A stretch of DNA of 64,000 nt. It comes from Geosiphon pyriformis (lineage: Eukaryota; Glomeromycota; Glomeromycetes; Archaeosporales; Geosiphonaceae). The position numbers and the translations under genes are program-made. Positions within the stretch are counted from its first letter, which is position 1. Each line of letters opens with the position of its first letter. The notes under the pieces are model-generated. The model was not told the origin of the DNA. It did not search any database and saw only the letters and a list, made by a program, of their open reading frames with translations. The stretch covers positions 41,543-105,542 of the forward strand of contig JAAOMT010000742.1 of NCBI GenBank assembly GCA_016748015.1, in the 5' to 3' direction. Below are positions 48,701 to 60,699 of this stretch, piece by piece.

Positions 48701-48899
48701 GCTGAATTATGTCAATTCTGCCAAATTCATTTTTGCTGGCAAAGATATTATTAAAGTTGTTGAGTAATATTTTGAGCTACATATGTTGTAATAAGTCTAG
48801 ATTTTCTAAGTTTATCTGTTCCAATTGTTTTAGTTGAAGCAGATAACATTCTTCTCGTTCATATATTGTTTGAGATGTAATATCTACATATTCACACAG

Positions 48900-49890
48900 T
48901 TATGAAAAGTCTAGAATAGTGTTTGGCAGTTGGTTTTTAATTTCAGTGGTTAAATATCCAATAGTAGTTTTTTCTAGTATCTTGATAGTGTTTTCCATGT
49001 TGTTATAAATAGAAATTTTAATGTGACTATGGTTCTTGGCTGGTAGGTGTAGATTGATTAATTCAATCTCTTCTGATTTACAAAGTGTTGCTTCCATCTC
49101 AAAAATCTGAATCTGATTTTTTACTTTTCTCTCTATGACTAACATGTACTGGTCATATGGTGGAATAGAAATTGATTGACTGGTGAAAATAATTTCTCTT
49201 TTGTCAACAATTTTTTTTTCTGTTATATTAACTGATATATCTATTCTATCCATTGATTTAAATCTCTGTATTCCTCTTGCTGTTATTCTTAATTCTTCCC
49301 TGTTTTTCACTGATACTAATTGAGTTATTTTAACCAGAAACAGAAATATTGCCTGTGCTATTTTTTTGTCTGGCTCTATAATGTAGGCTTTTTCTGAATT
49401 ATTTTATAGCATTGCAATAATATTTTCTACATATCTTGTGTTAATTATTTTTTCTTTGATGTTGATTTTTTTTTGCTAAGCTACTCTTAGATGCTAGTTG
49501 AACTATTGTTGTTGCTGAGATTTTTAGTGCTATTTTAAGATCAATGCAAGTGCATGAATGTGGTTTCAATTTGATGGCATCTTTTTCTGGATATTTTAGA
49601 TCAAACTTTGCATTCATATTATGTGCACATTCAGATATAATGCCTTCATTATTATCACTGAACCATTTCAAGATCTGCTTCTTGGTAAAATTAGGGAGTG
49701 CAATGTATTGTTCAGGGTTTAAATCTAAGTCTGAATCATTGTTGTTGTCATTGCTAATTTGCATAAAGCTGGAACTATTGTTTTTGTTGTTATCATTGTT
49801 AAAGTTTGAATTGGAATTAAAAGTTAATTCCAATTCTAATGCATAGCTGCTAATTGGTTTTTTCTTTTTCTGGATTGTGTAGATCATGTG
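48900..49890 (-). pseudogene. dUTPase and second dUTPase-like domain of element B
   Basis: Frame 49441-49887 has an acidic Asn/Asp-rich linker, motif 1 (NAKFDLKYP) and motif 2 (LASKSSLAKK). A shift then gives motif 3 IINTRYVENI, again Asn for the catalytic Asp. Frame 48900-49310 has motif 5 (RGIQRFKSMDR) and the second beta domain (INLHLPAKNHSHIKISIY, then TTIGYLTTE). Confidence 0.8.
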
Positions 49891-50476
49891 TGGTGGTGGA
49901 TTGTAAATAAAATTACACTCATTACAATATTAGAAGTTACAGGGAATCAAACAATAGTTACATAATTGTGTGTTTATTTCTTTCAATCATTGCTCTTGTT
50001 TTTTTTGAATGGGTGCTAATTCTTGGTAGTGTTTGTGGAATTGTTCTGGGTCTATAGGCTTTAGGATAATATCCGGGTTTGGGCCTTAGTCAAGTTCTAT
50101 AGGTTTTGGTGGGTTGTTTTTGATCATTCTTATTTCTTCTGGTGATGCTTCTTTGATTTTGGCAAGTGCTATTCACCAGATTTTGTTGTCATTGTGTTGA
50201 CAACTATTCAGATGTTTTACTGTTTTTCTCCAAACAGCTTCTATGGAAGTCTCTTTTTTACTCAATCATTAATTAAAATCATGTATTAACATGATTTATT
50301 ACAGGTTCTTTCTCATCCAGAAATGTTGTTCCATATTCCTTTGTCTAATAGGGTTTCTTCACAAGCAAAACAAAGTTTGTTGTCCTATTTTTCTTACTTC
50401 TTTGATCTTTTAAAGTGTTCTAAGATGCATGGGCAGCAGTAGAATTTGGTTGTCATAGAGTATTTTTCATTGTCGC
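49890..50476 (-). pseudogene. Cysteine-rich domain of element B
   Basis: CCPCILEHF, LCFACEETLLDKGIWN (50320-50390) and, near 49910-49960, a CNECN-like pair. It is cut at 50477 by the LTR of element C. It matches the A and E versions cysteine for cysteine where readable. Confidence 0.65.
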
Positions 50477-50519
50477 TGTTATTCATAGAATATAAAAAGT
50501 ATAGCAGCATATAAATTAG

Positions 50520-50524
50520 CCAAT
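50520..50524 (+). promoter_or_regulatory. CCAAT box in C LTR
   Basis: AGCCAATC, conserved in the 3' LTR (62635), in E (37717-37721) and, reversed, at the end of F (about 63994). Confidence 0.5.
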
Positions 50525-50703
50525 CAGAAGTAGTCATAGTAAATGTGGAATTCCAGAATTCCTCTCAAAAGAATTGCAAAATTCCAAGAATTTCAGGATT
50601 CTCATACAAAGAATCACAGGATTCCAGAATTCTAAAATTTTTCTTAGAAGAATTGCAGAATTTCTGGTGTGAAGAATTAAAGAATTGAGAAATCTCAATT
50701 ATG

Positions 50704-50711
50704 TATATATA
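50704..50711 (+). promoter_or_regulatory. TATA box in C LTR
   Basis: TATATATA following TCAATTATG, conserved at the same place in all LTRs of the B/C/E/F group; probably the core promoter of the element. Confidence 0.6.
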
Positions 50712-51298
50712 GTAGTAGTGTTAGAAGTAAAAAAAACAAACCTCTCAGTTTAGATTTAGTCTAAGCAACTTTTCCATTCATCAATAAATAATTATTCACT
50801 ATCTCAATCTACTCTCCACTATTAACACTTTATGTTGATAGTAATTGATACTTAACTACACTGAAACAATAGCTCTTGATCACAGCTATTGACAGAATAC
50901 TAATTATTATTGCCTTGGCTTATTTTTTTATTCCTTATTTCTTGTATTTTTTTTTTTTTTTTATTGTTATTTACTAATTAATTAAAAAATTAAGCACTGA
51001 GATAAAAACGTCATAAAAACTGGTAAAAGACCTGTGAAACAAAAATAAAATACTCATAAATTTGAGAATAACTTACCAGGAGAATTACTGACTACCATGT
51101 TGAAAAAAAAATTTGACAGAATTGCGATTCTGGGAGGCTACTGAAACAACTATTAAATCTCTGTCTATTATACAAAAAACTCTACAACAAAACCTTCAGA
51201 TCAACAAAACCTTCAGATACCAACACCAAATATCAATCAAGCACCAAGTTATGGGTTTGTTATTTGATTTAAGATCCCAAATAATCACCTGTAACATT

Positions 51299-51315
51299 TG
51301 GTGCTCTCTGTAAGG
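51299..51315 (+). promoter_or_regulatory. Candidate primer-binding site of element C
   Basis: TGGTGCTCTCTGTAAGG starts two bases after the LTR, with the TGG expected from a tRNA 3' CCA. Element E has the matching TGGTGCTCTTTGTAAAG. The tRNA was not identified. Confidence 0.55.
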
Positions 51316-51316
51316 T

Positions 51317-52600
51317 ATAATTCTACAGAAAACCAGTACCAACTACAACCATTCCAAAAGTAACAGAAGCAAAAATAATAGGGACAAACCATTTAGGATT
51401 TGCCAAATCCTTATTCCAATAGTACAGCCAACAATTAGGATTAAACAACAACTATTATCTAATGGAATCAGTCTTTAATTTTTATGTCAATAAAAGAATC
51501 AAAGATTTCCTAAGAGTACCAGTTGATATTGAGTCAGCAAGGAAGAATTTTTACATGGAATTAATTCAACACACCAGCTTACCACGAAATCATAGTTTCA
51601 TGCCAATCATCAGGAAAATTAATCAAACCATTAAAAGATATACACAACAACAATTCCCAATTACTTATACAGACAAAGAAAAAAAAAAACTACAAATACC
51701 AACAGTAATACCAAAAAAGATCCAACCACCCACTTGGAAGAAAACTAGAGTTAAATTGCCAACAAACTCATCATACCACTATATCCTCAGAAACACCATT
51801 AACATTTCATCAACAAGTGCATTCACATCAAATACAACATCAACATTTGGATGACTCTTATTTCAAAGTAAACAAAAGAAAGCAGAATTACTAGAAACCT
51901 ACAGCAATTATTTTGAAAGATTTAAATTGCAATTGCCAATGCCATCAAAATTCTGATTACTGTCACCTCAACTAAATTTTGGAAACGTGAATCCCTGGGA
52001 GATAATGGAATCAGAAAAGGAGGAAGAAGAAGAAACTGAAAATTGAAAATTCACTTACCAAAACCCAATTCTGAAAAACTTGAACATTGAAACCCCAAAC
52101 TTTCAGACTCAGCAAAATCAAAATTTAGAAAATCCGGAAGTTGAAACTCCGAATTTTTAAACTTAGCAAAATTGGAATGATTGAAACCCCAATATTAATA
52201 ATTAACAACTCTTACCTTCAGTAATCGTCATAAATTCACCACCAGTTGCTTCACAACAACAGCCATCACCACAACCCCAAATTTAATTACCACTTTCACC
52301 ACCACAACAACTAAATGTAAATCCAATAGTCTATGCTCCAATAGTAAAACTTGAGAAATTCACAAAAAAAAAGAACAACACACAAGTATAACTGAATGAT
52401 ATGAAAAAAACTATCACAGCCAACAGATGGAATAATGCCAGAGCATTTCAAGCCATCCCCTATTTCTTATAAGATACTGCCAACTCATGATATCAAAGTT
52501 TAGCTGCCAAATCTTAAACATTTTAAGAATTTAAAGTTGTATTTTTAGGATATTTCAGTAATAATAACAGTATTAATTGTTTAGCCAACATCTTTACCAC
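51317..52600 (+). pseudogene. Gag of element C, 5' part
   Basis: Frame 51462-51854 (MESVFNFYVNKRIKDFLRV) opens Gag. After stops the core reads VYAPIVKLEKFT, ITANRWNNARAFQAIPYFL and FKVVFLGYFSNNNSINCLA up to FTT at 52597, where the insert begins. It is continuous with 53996-54560. Confidence 0.75.
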
Positions 52601-53995
52601 TGTTATCAGGTGAAAGCTATGAATTTGTAACTTCTTAGCAATGACAATTGCTTTCACCTGGAATACACACATTACCATGATTATGCTACTGACTGTAGCA
52701 TATCATGGGTGTATGAACTATTTCAGTGAATGGGAGAGCAGAAAAAAGTACGTAATAATGTCATTAAAAGTGAAAGAAAGTATTGTCATTATTATTTGTT
52801 TTTGGGCAAGAACCAGTCTTAGGTATTTTAAAGGGAAAAGAGAAATCACATCTCTTTATATGTATCAGAAATGCAACCAGCAACAAGGAGAAACCAAAAC
52901 TACTTAAGAAAATTGTAACCAGAATTCTTTCAATTAGTCATTGAAAGGGTGTGGTATTCAAATGCCTGCTTTGAAAATGAAGTTATAGGAATTATAAAGG
53001 ATTGTAAGAGTAAAACATAACTGAAATAGATTTAACTTTTTATTGTTGAGACCACTCTCTAACAACATGATATTTTATTACTTATTTTTATATTTAATAA
53101 CTTGTTCGGTAAAACAAGACTTAATGTAAAATGGTAATAACACATAATTTGAAAGATCAGAAATAATAGAAAGCTTGATGATTTTTGTTTTAGCAAATAC
53201 ATAAGAAGTTATAAATAATATGATTTCAAATGGTGATAAGGAATATGGAAAGGCATACTTGAGATTGTGATAACAAGTATTTAGAGCATAGAAAAAAGAA
53301 AAAGAGAGTAGAGGAAAGGACTAACTGCTTACTATAAAACTATAGTAAAGAGTTGGCTCAGTGTTGAACTGATACTTTTCTGAACTGACAGAGAGGCTGT
53401 ATATATAGCTAAATTACATCAAATCTACATACTATATTAGAACTATTTAAAATACATCCATTATTTATATACATTTAATTAATCAATTTATAATGAGCTT
53501 ACTCGGCATGTTATTTTCTCAGAGCTAGTGATTTTTAGATGATCAGATTTAGATGGCTGAATCTAAAACATTAATTGTTAATCAATGATACCAATTGTAA
53601 TTATGATCAACGTAATCAGAAGTAAATTAATTAATTACATTTCTTGATAACTATTTTTAATCATTGATCGCAGATCTGGAATGTTAGATTGTTCTAATAA
53701 GAATATATGAGAATACAAAACCTGTTGTTATCTAATTACATGTGACAATCATTTATTTCCATTGGTGTTTCTTAGTTTGCCAAGATTTTTTTGTATTCAA
53801 CTTAATTAACTGTTGGATTGTGTCATATTTCATTGTTGTAATTGGATTGATTGCTGATCATTTATTTTCAGATTGCTGGCTGATTTTGTTGATTAAATGC
53901 GATAATATAGGTCTTTTTTTCATGATTTTAATGTTAATTTCTATTGTATGTGTTGTAATTTTTGCATTGAAAAGTGTGAAAATTTTTTGATAACA
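52601..53995 (+). mobile_element. 1395-bp solo-LTR-like insertion in Gag of element C
   Basis: Ends are TGTTATCA (52601-52608) and TGATAACA (53988-53995), perfect inverted repeats of TG...CA type. CCAC stands directly on both sides (52597-52600, 53996-53999), and Gag resumes exactly after it. Element E preserves the uninterrupted site. A TATATATAG box (53400-53408) and lack of coding favour a solo LTR of another family; a non-autonomous DNA transposon is the alternative. A 10-bp hairpin (AGGTGAAAGC/GCTTTCACCT) lies near the left end. The frames inside (52641-52907, 53742-53990) look like chance. Strand is arbitrary. Confidence 0.75.
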
Positions 53996-54560
53996 CCACA
54001 ATTAAACAAAGAGAAATAGAAGCAGTTATCACTTACTTGGAATGTTTTCACAAGAACTTGTACCAAATCCAAGCAATCCAAGCTGACTACTTTACAGCAC
54101 CTCATATTCTAAACCAGTTCATCTATGGACTGCATAGTAGCATTCTTTAATGCATATGTCCAATGCATCCAGCAGATCTTCAAGCCACTGTTACAAATGC
54201 CAGAGACTTTGAAACAGCTAAACTTAAAGCTAACCATGCTTAAACCATCAATCTAGTGATGAATGGAACATCTGAATTGGATTCTAAGTTAAAACAATTC
54301 AGTAATTCCATCAACCAAAAATTAGAGGAATACTTAGCTAACAATCAAGCAATCTATCAACCTCTACAATAATGTAATAATCAAGAAAATGTGAATTGTT
54401 TTCAGAATCAGTTGTGTCTATCATTCTTGACCAATTAACAGTGGCAGTAGAAGACATGTGTTTGCCACTACTGTAGTAAACAAGAACATTTGAAGATTAA
54501 CTGCAGGTTAAAAATAGACAACCAATAATCAAGAAATCAATATTAAAACCCCAATTGCTG
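53996..54560 (+). pseudogene. Gag of element C, 3' part with CCHC knuckle
   Basis: Reads TTIKQREIEAVITYL, QAIQADYFTAPHILNQFI, NLVMNGTSELDSKLKQFSN and the knuckle CHYCSKQEHLKINC (54463-54505, C-x2-C-x4-H-x4-C intact; Gly replaced by Ser and Glu). Stops are TAA and TAG. Confidence 0.8.
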
Positions 54561-55500
54561 GTTTCCAACTCCGAGTTATCAATCCAATCCAGCACCATAT
54601 TAAGTGACTTACCTGCCAATGATGCAACAGCCAATATATCAACCACCCATATATCAACTTCCAGTTTATTAACCACCAGTAATATATCAAGCATTGCAGC
54701 CACAAATAATTTATCAAACACCTGCAGTTCAAACACTACTATTAAACCCAGCTCAAATAACATCAGGAAATCCCAGATCAAGAGTTACTTAGAACTGAAG
54801 ATTGGCAATAGTTGTTTACCAACCAATTTCCAGTTCATCCAACCAGCCATCAAGATTACAACAGCAGAGTTTAAGAACCAGATATACTCAAAACCCGAGT
54901 TCCCAGAACTATTTCAGTCTTTTGATTATCCCAGAAAATGTCTCACTCAACAACTTGGAGACAAACCAGAAATTACTTACTAACAACATACCACCAGCCA
55001 CCATCATAGAAAATAAGTTACTAGCAACTATATTTCCCTTCAAAATTAAAGAACTATCAACAACTCTTTTGTTCAGTAGAGCTGCACTTGAAGAAAAACC
55101 AATTACCACCATGTACACTAATGCCAAGTAGATGGCCATACTATCAAACTCATTCTTGATAGTGGGTTAACAGGCAGCATTATCACATAACAACTCATGA
55201 ACCAATTAGGTTGCCAAGTTGATTGTGCTACCAGTGTCAGAATAATAACAGCTGATAGAGCGACCAAGACTCCTATCAGCAAGATTGATAATTTTTCCTT
55301 TGAAGTAAATGATATTATTACTTCAATCAAAGTTTTGGTAATAGAGGTTATGCAGTACCAAGCACTAGTTGGTAATAACTAACTAGTCAAAACAAACACT
55401 GTATTTGACTAGAACATACAGGAATTACAGCTTAGTCAAAACAGTCAACACATGTGAGTACTTGCCATGTGTGGACACTTCAAACCCATCATCACACCAT
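54561..55500 (+). pseudogene. Gln/Pro-rich linker and protease of element C
   Basis: A low-complexity Tyr/Gln/Pro linker (54560-54900) leads to ATIFPFKIKE and ALEEKPITTMYTNAK. The protease active site LILDSG is intact at about 55153-55175, followed by ITADRATKTPISKIDNF and YQALVGNN with stops. The downstream piece (55440-55700) is a charged Lys/Glu-rich linker. Confidence 0.75.
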
Positions 55501-55768
55501 CAGCCCCACTTATCAAATTTGAGGAAGAAAAAAAAAATCTACTTGAGAAGTCTATCAAGTATCTTGGGCCAACAAAGACCACAACAAGCTACCACCAATA
55601 CTCTCTTGAAATGACAATGAAAAAAGAAAATGAAAAGAAGAACTTACCTAAAATGCTGACCAGACCTAGAAAACTGACAATGATCAAGACAAACTAACAA
55701 CAACTTGGGAGTAGAAAAAAGACAATTATGAAGAAAAAAAAAAAAAAAAAAAAAAACCAACACCAACT

Positions 55769-55788
55769 NNNNNNNNNNNNNNNNNNNN
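55769..55788. other. Assembly gap (20 N)
   Basis: Follows an oligo-A run in element C; the sequence after it belongs to the A family. The join across it is therefore not proven. Confidence 0.98.
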
Positions 55789-56224
55789 TAAAGTTGGAAA
55801 TAAAGTTCTTTTACACAGAACTAAAGCTGAAAAACAATGGAGTGAAAAATTTGAAAATAAATGGGATGGACCATTCTTTATTCATAAAATTCTAGGCAAT
55901 AGATCATATAAGCTAAGACTTGATGACAAAATCCTAGCAAAAGTTGCACATGGAGATCATTTGAAACACTATAATTCCAGAAACAATTCGAACCATTAAT
56001 TCCACAAATTGGCACACATTCCCCTTTAATCAATTCTGAAGATATTTCCTGGAATTTAGAACCAATAGTTGTCATTGAACAACCTCCCAACTTAAACACT
56101 TAAATTAAATTTATTATTATAGTTATCTTCTTATAATTTAGAAACAATCTCACAAAAACAAAACAAAAATAACATAAAAACCCATGCACCAAAAATAATT
56201 TTCTTTTATTTCAAATTGCTTATA

Positions 56225-56944
56225 ATGACTATTTCTCAAAACATTTAACAATTATCCCAAAAACTAATGTTAGCTTTAAAAACAATACCCGAATTATCTA
56301 TTACTGTTACTGGAAACCACATTAATTATACCCAAACAGAAATAGTCACAAATTTAGCCCCAAATTCACGAAAATATCACTCATATAAGAAGAACATAAG
56401 AAGTTATTCTGGAATTCACTTGCCAAAACTTTTAAAGCTTGCTTTAAGAGAAAATTTAATGTTCATTCTTATTAGTATTCCACCAAATGCTACTATTCAA
56501 CAAAAACTTCAACTGTATCTTAATGAAGAAAACCACAACTATACTCCAATATATAGATATTTCTATATTGGAAAAACACTTTATGAGTGAAAACTAGAGT
56601 TTACAGCAGCAAATCTCACAAAAGAAGCTATTCGGAAACAACTCCACAACAAATTCAAGATGACAGCTGGACCTACAAACAGTCATTATAAACTAAGAGC
56701 TGCTCTTAGACTTTATGACCTATTTCATATCTGTGAAAACGTCCTACAAAACCCAATTTTACAATCTTTAAAGATTCAATATATTGGAAAGCTCACAGAA
56801 CTGAAATTTCAACAATTTTCAGACCAAATTTCTTTGATAATTTTGGATTATTATCTGGAAATTACAGACAGTACTTGGACTTCGACGGAGCTCAGTCTTG
56901 AGGAGGAGGTTATGTTACCAGATGAAATTAGAGATATTGTTTAG
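56225..56944 (+). pseudogene. ORF3 of A4, full length but with two stops
   Basis: 720 bp, 239 codons plus stop, in one frame from ATG 56225 to TAG 56942-56944. In-frame TAA (for CAA, at MTISQNI) and TGA (for CGA, after IGKTLYE) are the only stops. It shows that the A1 copy is frame-shifted. The protein is hydrophilic with helical stretches (KAALRLYDLFHTCENV-like) and an acidic C-terminus. No known motif. The Glu run EEEV near the end is encoded by the polypurine tract, and the last 10 codons lie in the LTR. Confidence 0.65.
56900..56909 (+). promoter_or_regulatory. Polypurine tract of A4
   Basis: GAGGAGGAGG immediately before the LTR start TGTTACCA at 56913. It would prime plus-strand DNA synthesis and overlaps ORF3 coding. 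Confidence 0.55.
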
Positions 56945-57688
56945 CATAAAATTACTCTTATAAATCTTATCATTAATTAGCATATATTATCATTTCAAAT
57001 TATTACTTATTACATTAGCAAAATATCCGAAATTATCATTTAATTAATAACCCAATTGGTACATAACACAAATGTAATCTAATTGCGATGATCAATTATG
57101 CAATACCCCAAACTATGTAACATTCAAAAAGTTCGCCAAAATTTGTAAGAAATTTGCCGAAATATCTAATAGTTCACAGAAATAACTTGTAGTTTGCCAA
57201 AATATATCTTTAGTTCAGCAAAATTATAGAAAATACCAAAGTTCAAGTTCATAAAATAGTGTTATGACAAGTTGTATAAAAGAAGAGCTTCTCTTTTCAA
57301 GGAAATATATCTTACTTTAGATTTATCTCTTAAAACTGTTCCTACACACACAAAAAGAAATAAATATCAAATAATTCAAAAAACCAAATTCTTTAATTAT
57401 TGTACTTGGAAAATCCCCAAAACCCAACTAATATTTCGAAATTAATTAGCTACCAATTTCAGTAAACTGTTAGTGACTCCAGGTCTGGATAGAAAACGTT
57501 TCCCTTGACAGAATTCTATTTTTTTTACATTTCTTTTATTTTTCTTTTATTTTCTGATTACAATCATTAAGGTAGCCTACAGACAAGATTCCTGTAAAAA
57601 AGTTGACTTTCACAGCAAAGTAACTACACATTTTTAGTGAGCTTCCAGACAAGCAGTTCCTGAGAAAGAGTTGACGTTTATTACAACA
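56913..57688 (+). repeat. LTR of A4
   Basis: 776 bp, TGTTACCAGA to TTACAACA; reverse complement of the A1 LTR with moderate divergence. The 20-bp array lies at about 57120-57240. Confidence 0.85.
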
Positions 57689-57879
57689 TAACTACATAAA
57701 GTAACTGGCAAGGAATTGGCCATTTCACTTATAAGCCCAGCAGTTCAAATTATAGGAGATAATTTGAAGATAAATTCAGTTACTGGAGGTTCAACCACAT
57801 CCAGAAAACATGAATTCACAGCAAACAGGCATCAACAACATTTAAGAAAAGAGACCAAAAACCTCTGGTAACAGCACCC

Positions 57880-59205
57880 ACCAGAGAATAATAGAAAGAG
57901 CATTTAGCACAGTTAAACACTCAATTATGTGACCACTGTTTAATTCCATATAACTTTCAATATTGTAATGAGTGTAACCTTATTTACAACCCACCGATCT
58001 GCATAATCTACACAATCTCAGAAGAAAAAGAACCAATTAGCAACTGCACATCAGAATCAGAATCAAATTTCAATCCTGACTCAAACCTTGACAATAATGA
58101 CGAAAATAATGGTTCCAGTTCTGTTCAAAATAGCAATAACAATGACAATGATTCTAACTCAGATTCAAACTCCAATTCAAACTACGAACAATATATTATG
58201 CTCTCTGACCTCACCAAGGAGCAAGAACTAAAATGGTTCAGCAACAATAATGAAGGTATCATGCCAGAATGTGCACATGATACTGATGCAGAGTTTGATC
58301 TGAGATATCCTAGAAAAGATGCCATCAAATTGGAACTACATTTACGCACTTGTATTGATCTGAAAATAACATTGGAAATTCTAGCAACCACAATGGTTCA
58401 ACTAGCATCTAGAAGTAGTTTAGCAAAAAAAGAAATTAACATCAGAGGAAGAATAATTAATACAGAATATGTAAGAAATATCATTGTTATGCTACAAAAC
58501 AATTCAGAAAAGACCTATGTAATAGAGTTAAACAAAAAAATAATGCAGGCAATATTTCTGCCTTTGGTCAAAATAGCTCAGTTAGTATCAGTGAGAAATA
58601 GGAAAGAATTAGGAATAACAGCAAGAGGGATACAGGGATTTAGATCAACAGGTAGAGTAGATATACCAATTAATATAATGGAAAAAGAGATTATTGACAA
58701 GGGAAAAATTATCTCCACTAGTTAACCAATTTCCATTCCACCATATAACCAGTATATGGTAATTATAGAAAGGAAAGTGAAGGATCAGAACCAGATTTTT
58801 GAGACAGAAGCAGCATGTTGTGGATCAGGAGAAATTGGACTCATCAATTTCCACATACCAGCCAGGAACTATAGCTGCATCAAAATTCCCATTTATAATA
58901 ACACTGGAAAAGTTATAGAGATACCAGAAGAAACCATCATAAGACATTTAACTACTAAAATAGAGGACCAACCACCAAACCCCATTCCAGACTTTCCACA
59001 GCTTTGTGGATATGTTGACATCACATCACAAATGATATATAAACAAAATGAATATTATTTGCTCCAACCAGAACAATTGGAACAAATGAACATAGAAAAA
59101 TTAGATCCACTACAATGTATGCAGCTCAAAATGTTACTTAACAATTTCAATGACATCTTTGCCAGCAAAAATAAATTTGGCAAAACTAACATCATCCAAC
59201 ATTAA
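57880..59205 (+). pseudogene. Cysteine-rich end, dUTPase and second beta domain of element C
   Basis: CDHCLIPYNFQYCNECNLIY (57930-57990), an acidic Asn/Asp/Ser linker, then dUTPase in frame 58198-58725: motif 1 DAEFDLRYP, motif 2 LASRSSLAKK with Arg kept, motif 3 IINTEYVRNI with Asn for Asp, motif 4 KKIMQAIFLP, motif 5 RGIQGFRSTGR. After one TAA (58723-58725) frame 58756-59205 gives the second domain (INFHIPARNYSCIKIPIY, ETIIRHL) and the RT linker (LLNNFNDIFASKNKFGKT). Confidence 0.85.
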
Positions 59206-60490
59206 ATCAAGACTAGAGATACAATGCCAATTAAACAGAGAGCATACAGATTACTACCAGCTAGCCATGAGATTATTCATCAAGAAATCAATTAGATGCT
59301 TGACAACAGACTAATTTAGTCATCAATAAGTCTATGGTCATCACCAGTAGTACTAGTCCATAAAAAAAATAAAAAAATCTGCTTTTGTGTGGATTACCAA
59401 AAACTGAATAGAGTAACAAAAGAAGACAGCTATCTAATCCCAAAGATCCAAGAATTTTTTAATGCTTTAAAAGAAAAGAAATGATTTTCAATATTAGACT
59501 TAGACAGTGGTTACTGGCAAGTAGCCATAAAACCAGAAGACAAAGAGAAAACAGCTTTTACAACTTGAGAAGAAAACTTTGAATTTGAAGTAATGCCATT
59601 TGGCTTGATGAATGCTCTAGCCACTTTCCAGTGACTTATGGAAATTGTTTATACTGGGCTACTATGAAAATCAGTAGTTATATACTTGGATGACACTAAC
59701 GTGTTCTCAAAAACATTTGACTATTATCTGCATCATTTCCAACAAGTGTTTGAAAGACTAAGAAGAGTCGAATTAAAGCTAAATACAACCAAATATTTCT
59801 TTGGGAAAACTGAACTCAAGTTTTTGGAACATGTTGTAAGTAAAAATAGAATCAAAACGGATCCAGACAAGATTGAAATTGTCAAGAACTTTCTAGTACC
59901 AAATAATCTTACAGAATTGTGAACATTCTTGGAATTTGCTGGATATTACTGCCACTTTATCAAGAACTTTTCTAAAATAGCTCAATCACTACACCAACTT
60001 CAAACAAAGAACACTAAATATGAATGGACAAAAATTTAGCAAGAAGCTTTTGATACATTAAGAAGAAAGCTTATTCAAGCTTTAGTATTAATCTATTCAG
60101 ATTATAGCAAGCCATTTATAATCACAACTGATGCATCCAGTTAAGCATTGGGAGCCATATTATCTTAGAAAAGACTGGACGGACAAGAACATTCAGTAGC
60201 TTATGCAAGTAGAAGCTTAAGTCCAGCTAAAAAGAACTATGAAACTCCAGCACTGGAATACTTAGCTATTTATTGGGCTGTCACCAAATAGAAAAAATAC
60301 TTGAGCCAAAAGTTTGATGTGTATACTGACCACAAAGTATTGACTTCAATTTAGAAGTAAGAATTTGGAGATAATTGTCATGCAAGATAAAAAATAGCAC
60401 TATCACCATATATATTTACAGTACATTATAAAAAGAGAAACGACAATAGAAATGCTGATGGTTTGTCATGAATGAGACAAATCTAAAAAC
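59206..60490 (+). pseudogene. RT and RNase H of element C
   Basis: One frame with scattered stops: SSPVVLVHKKNKKICFCVDY, SGYWQVAIKPEDKEKTAFTT, FEFEVMPFGLMNALATF and an intact catalytic VVIYLDDTNVFS (59665-59705). FLEHVVSKNRIKTDPDK follows. RNase H has TTDASS, EHSVAYASRSLSPAKKNYET and YTDHKVLTS. Stops are TAG/TAA at Gln codons and TGA at Trp codons. Confidence 0.88.
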
Positions 60491-60699
60491 ATTTCAAACC
60501 CAAAAATATAACAAAACATAAATATACAAAAATATCAACAACTCCAATATTACATAAATACCCAATTGTTCAAGGAGAAATTATCTCATAAGAATAAAAA
60601 AACATAAAACAAGAATCAAAATATTTTATCAATCATTTAAATATACTTTACCAAAAGAACAAAAAAAATTCAGATAAACCAACCAGAGTAATCACAGAA

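Larger units (their letters stand above)
44437..50476 (-). mobile_element. dUTPase-lineage Ty3/gypsy element B (minus strand)
   Basis: Starts with its 3' LTR (44437-45321). Going up in coordinates come ORF3, integrase, RNase H, RT, dUTPase and the cysteine-rich domain, cut at 50477 by the 5' LTR of element C. It is inserted in element E. Decay is intermediate: many stops, yet long frames remain (49441-49887, 48900-49310). RT has YLNN instead of YLDD. Confidence 0.88.
50477..51296 (+). repeat. 5' LTR of element C
   Basis: 820 bp, TGTTATTCAT to CACCTGTAACA. It contains a CCAAT box, imperfect 40-bp repeats built on GGAATTCC/GGATTCC (50550-50680), a TATA box and an oligo-T run near 50950. The five bases before it are GTCGC. 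Confidence 0.88.
55789..57870 (+). mobile_element. A-family fragment (A4): integrase end, ORF3, LTR, leader
   Basis: KVGNKVLLHRTKAEKQW-type integrase end (55789-56000), ORF3 (56225-56944), a full LTR (56913-57688) and then the leader that follows a 5' LTR (57689-57870, matching 8990-9174). The order pol end, LTR, leader is what a tandem pair or a one-LTR circle would give. Element C sequence resumes after about 57875. Confidence 0.8.

Noticed and set aside
52641-52907. 88-codon frame in the insert
   Set aside because: It lies within a solo-LTR-like insert, has no protein-like features, and spans the subterminal hairpin.
53742-53990. Hydrophobic 82-codon frame
   Set aside because: It starts at GTG and ends at the insert border; the hydrophobicity follows from T-rich DNA.
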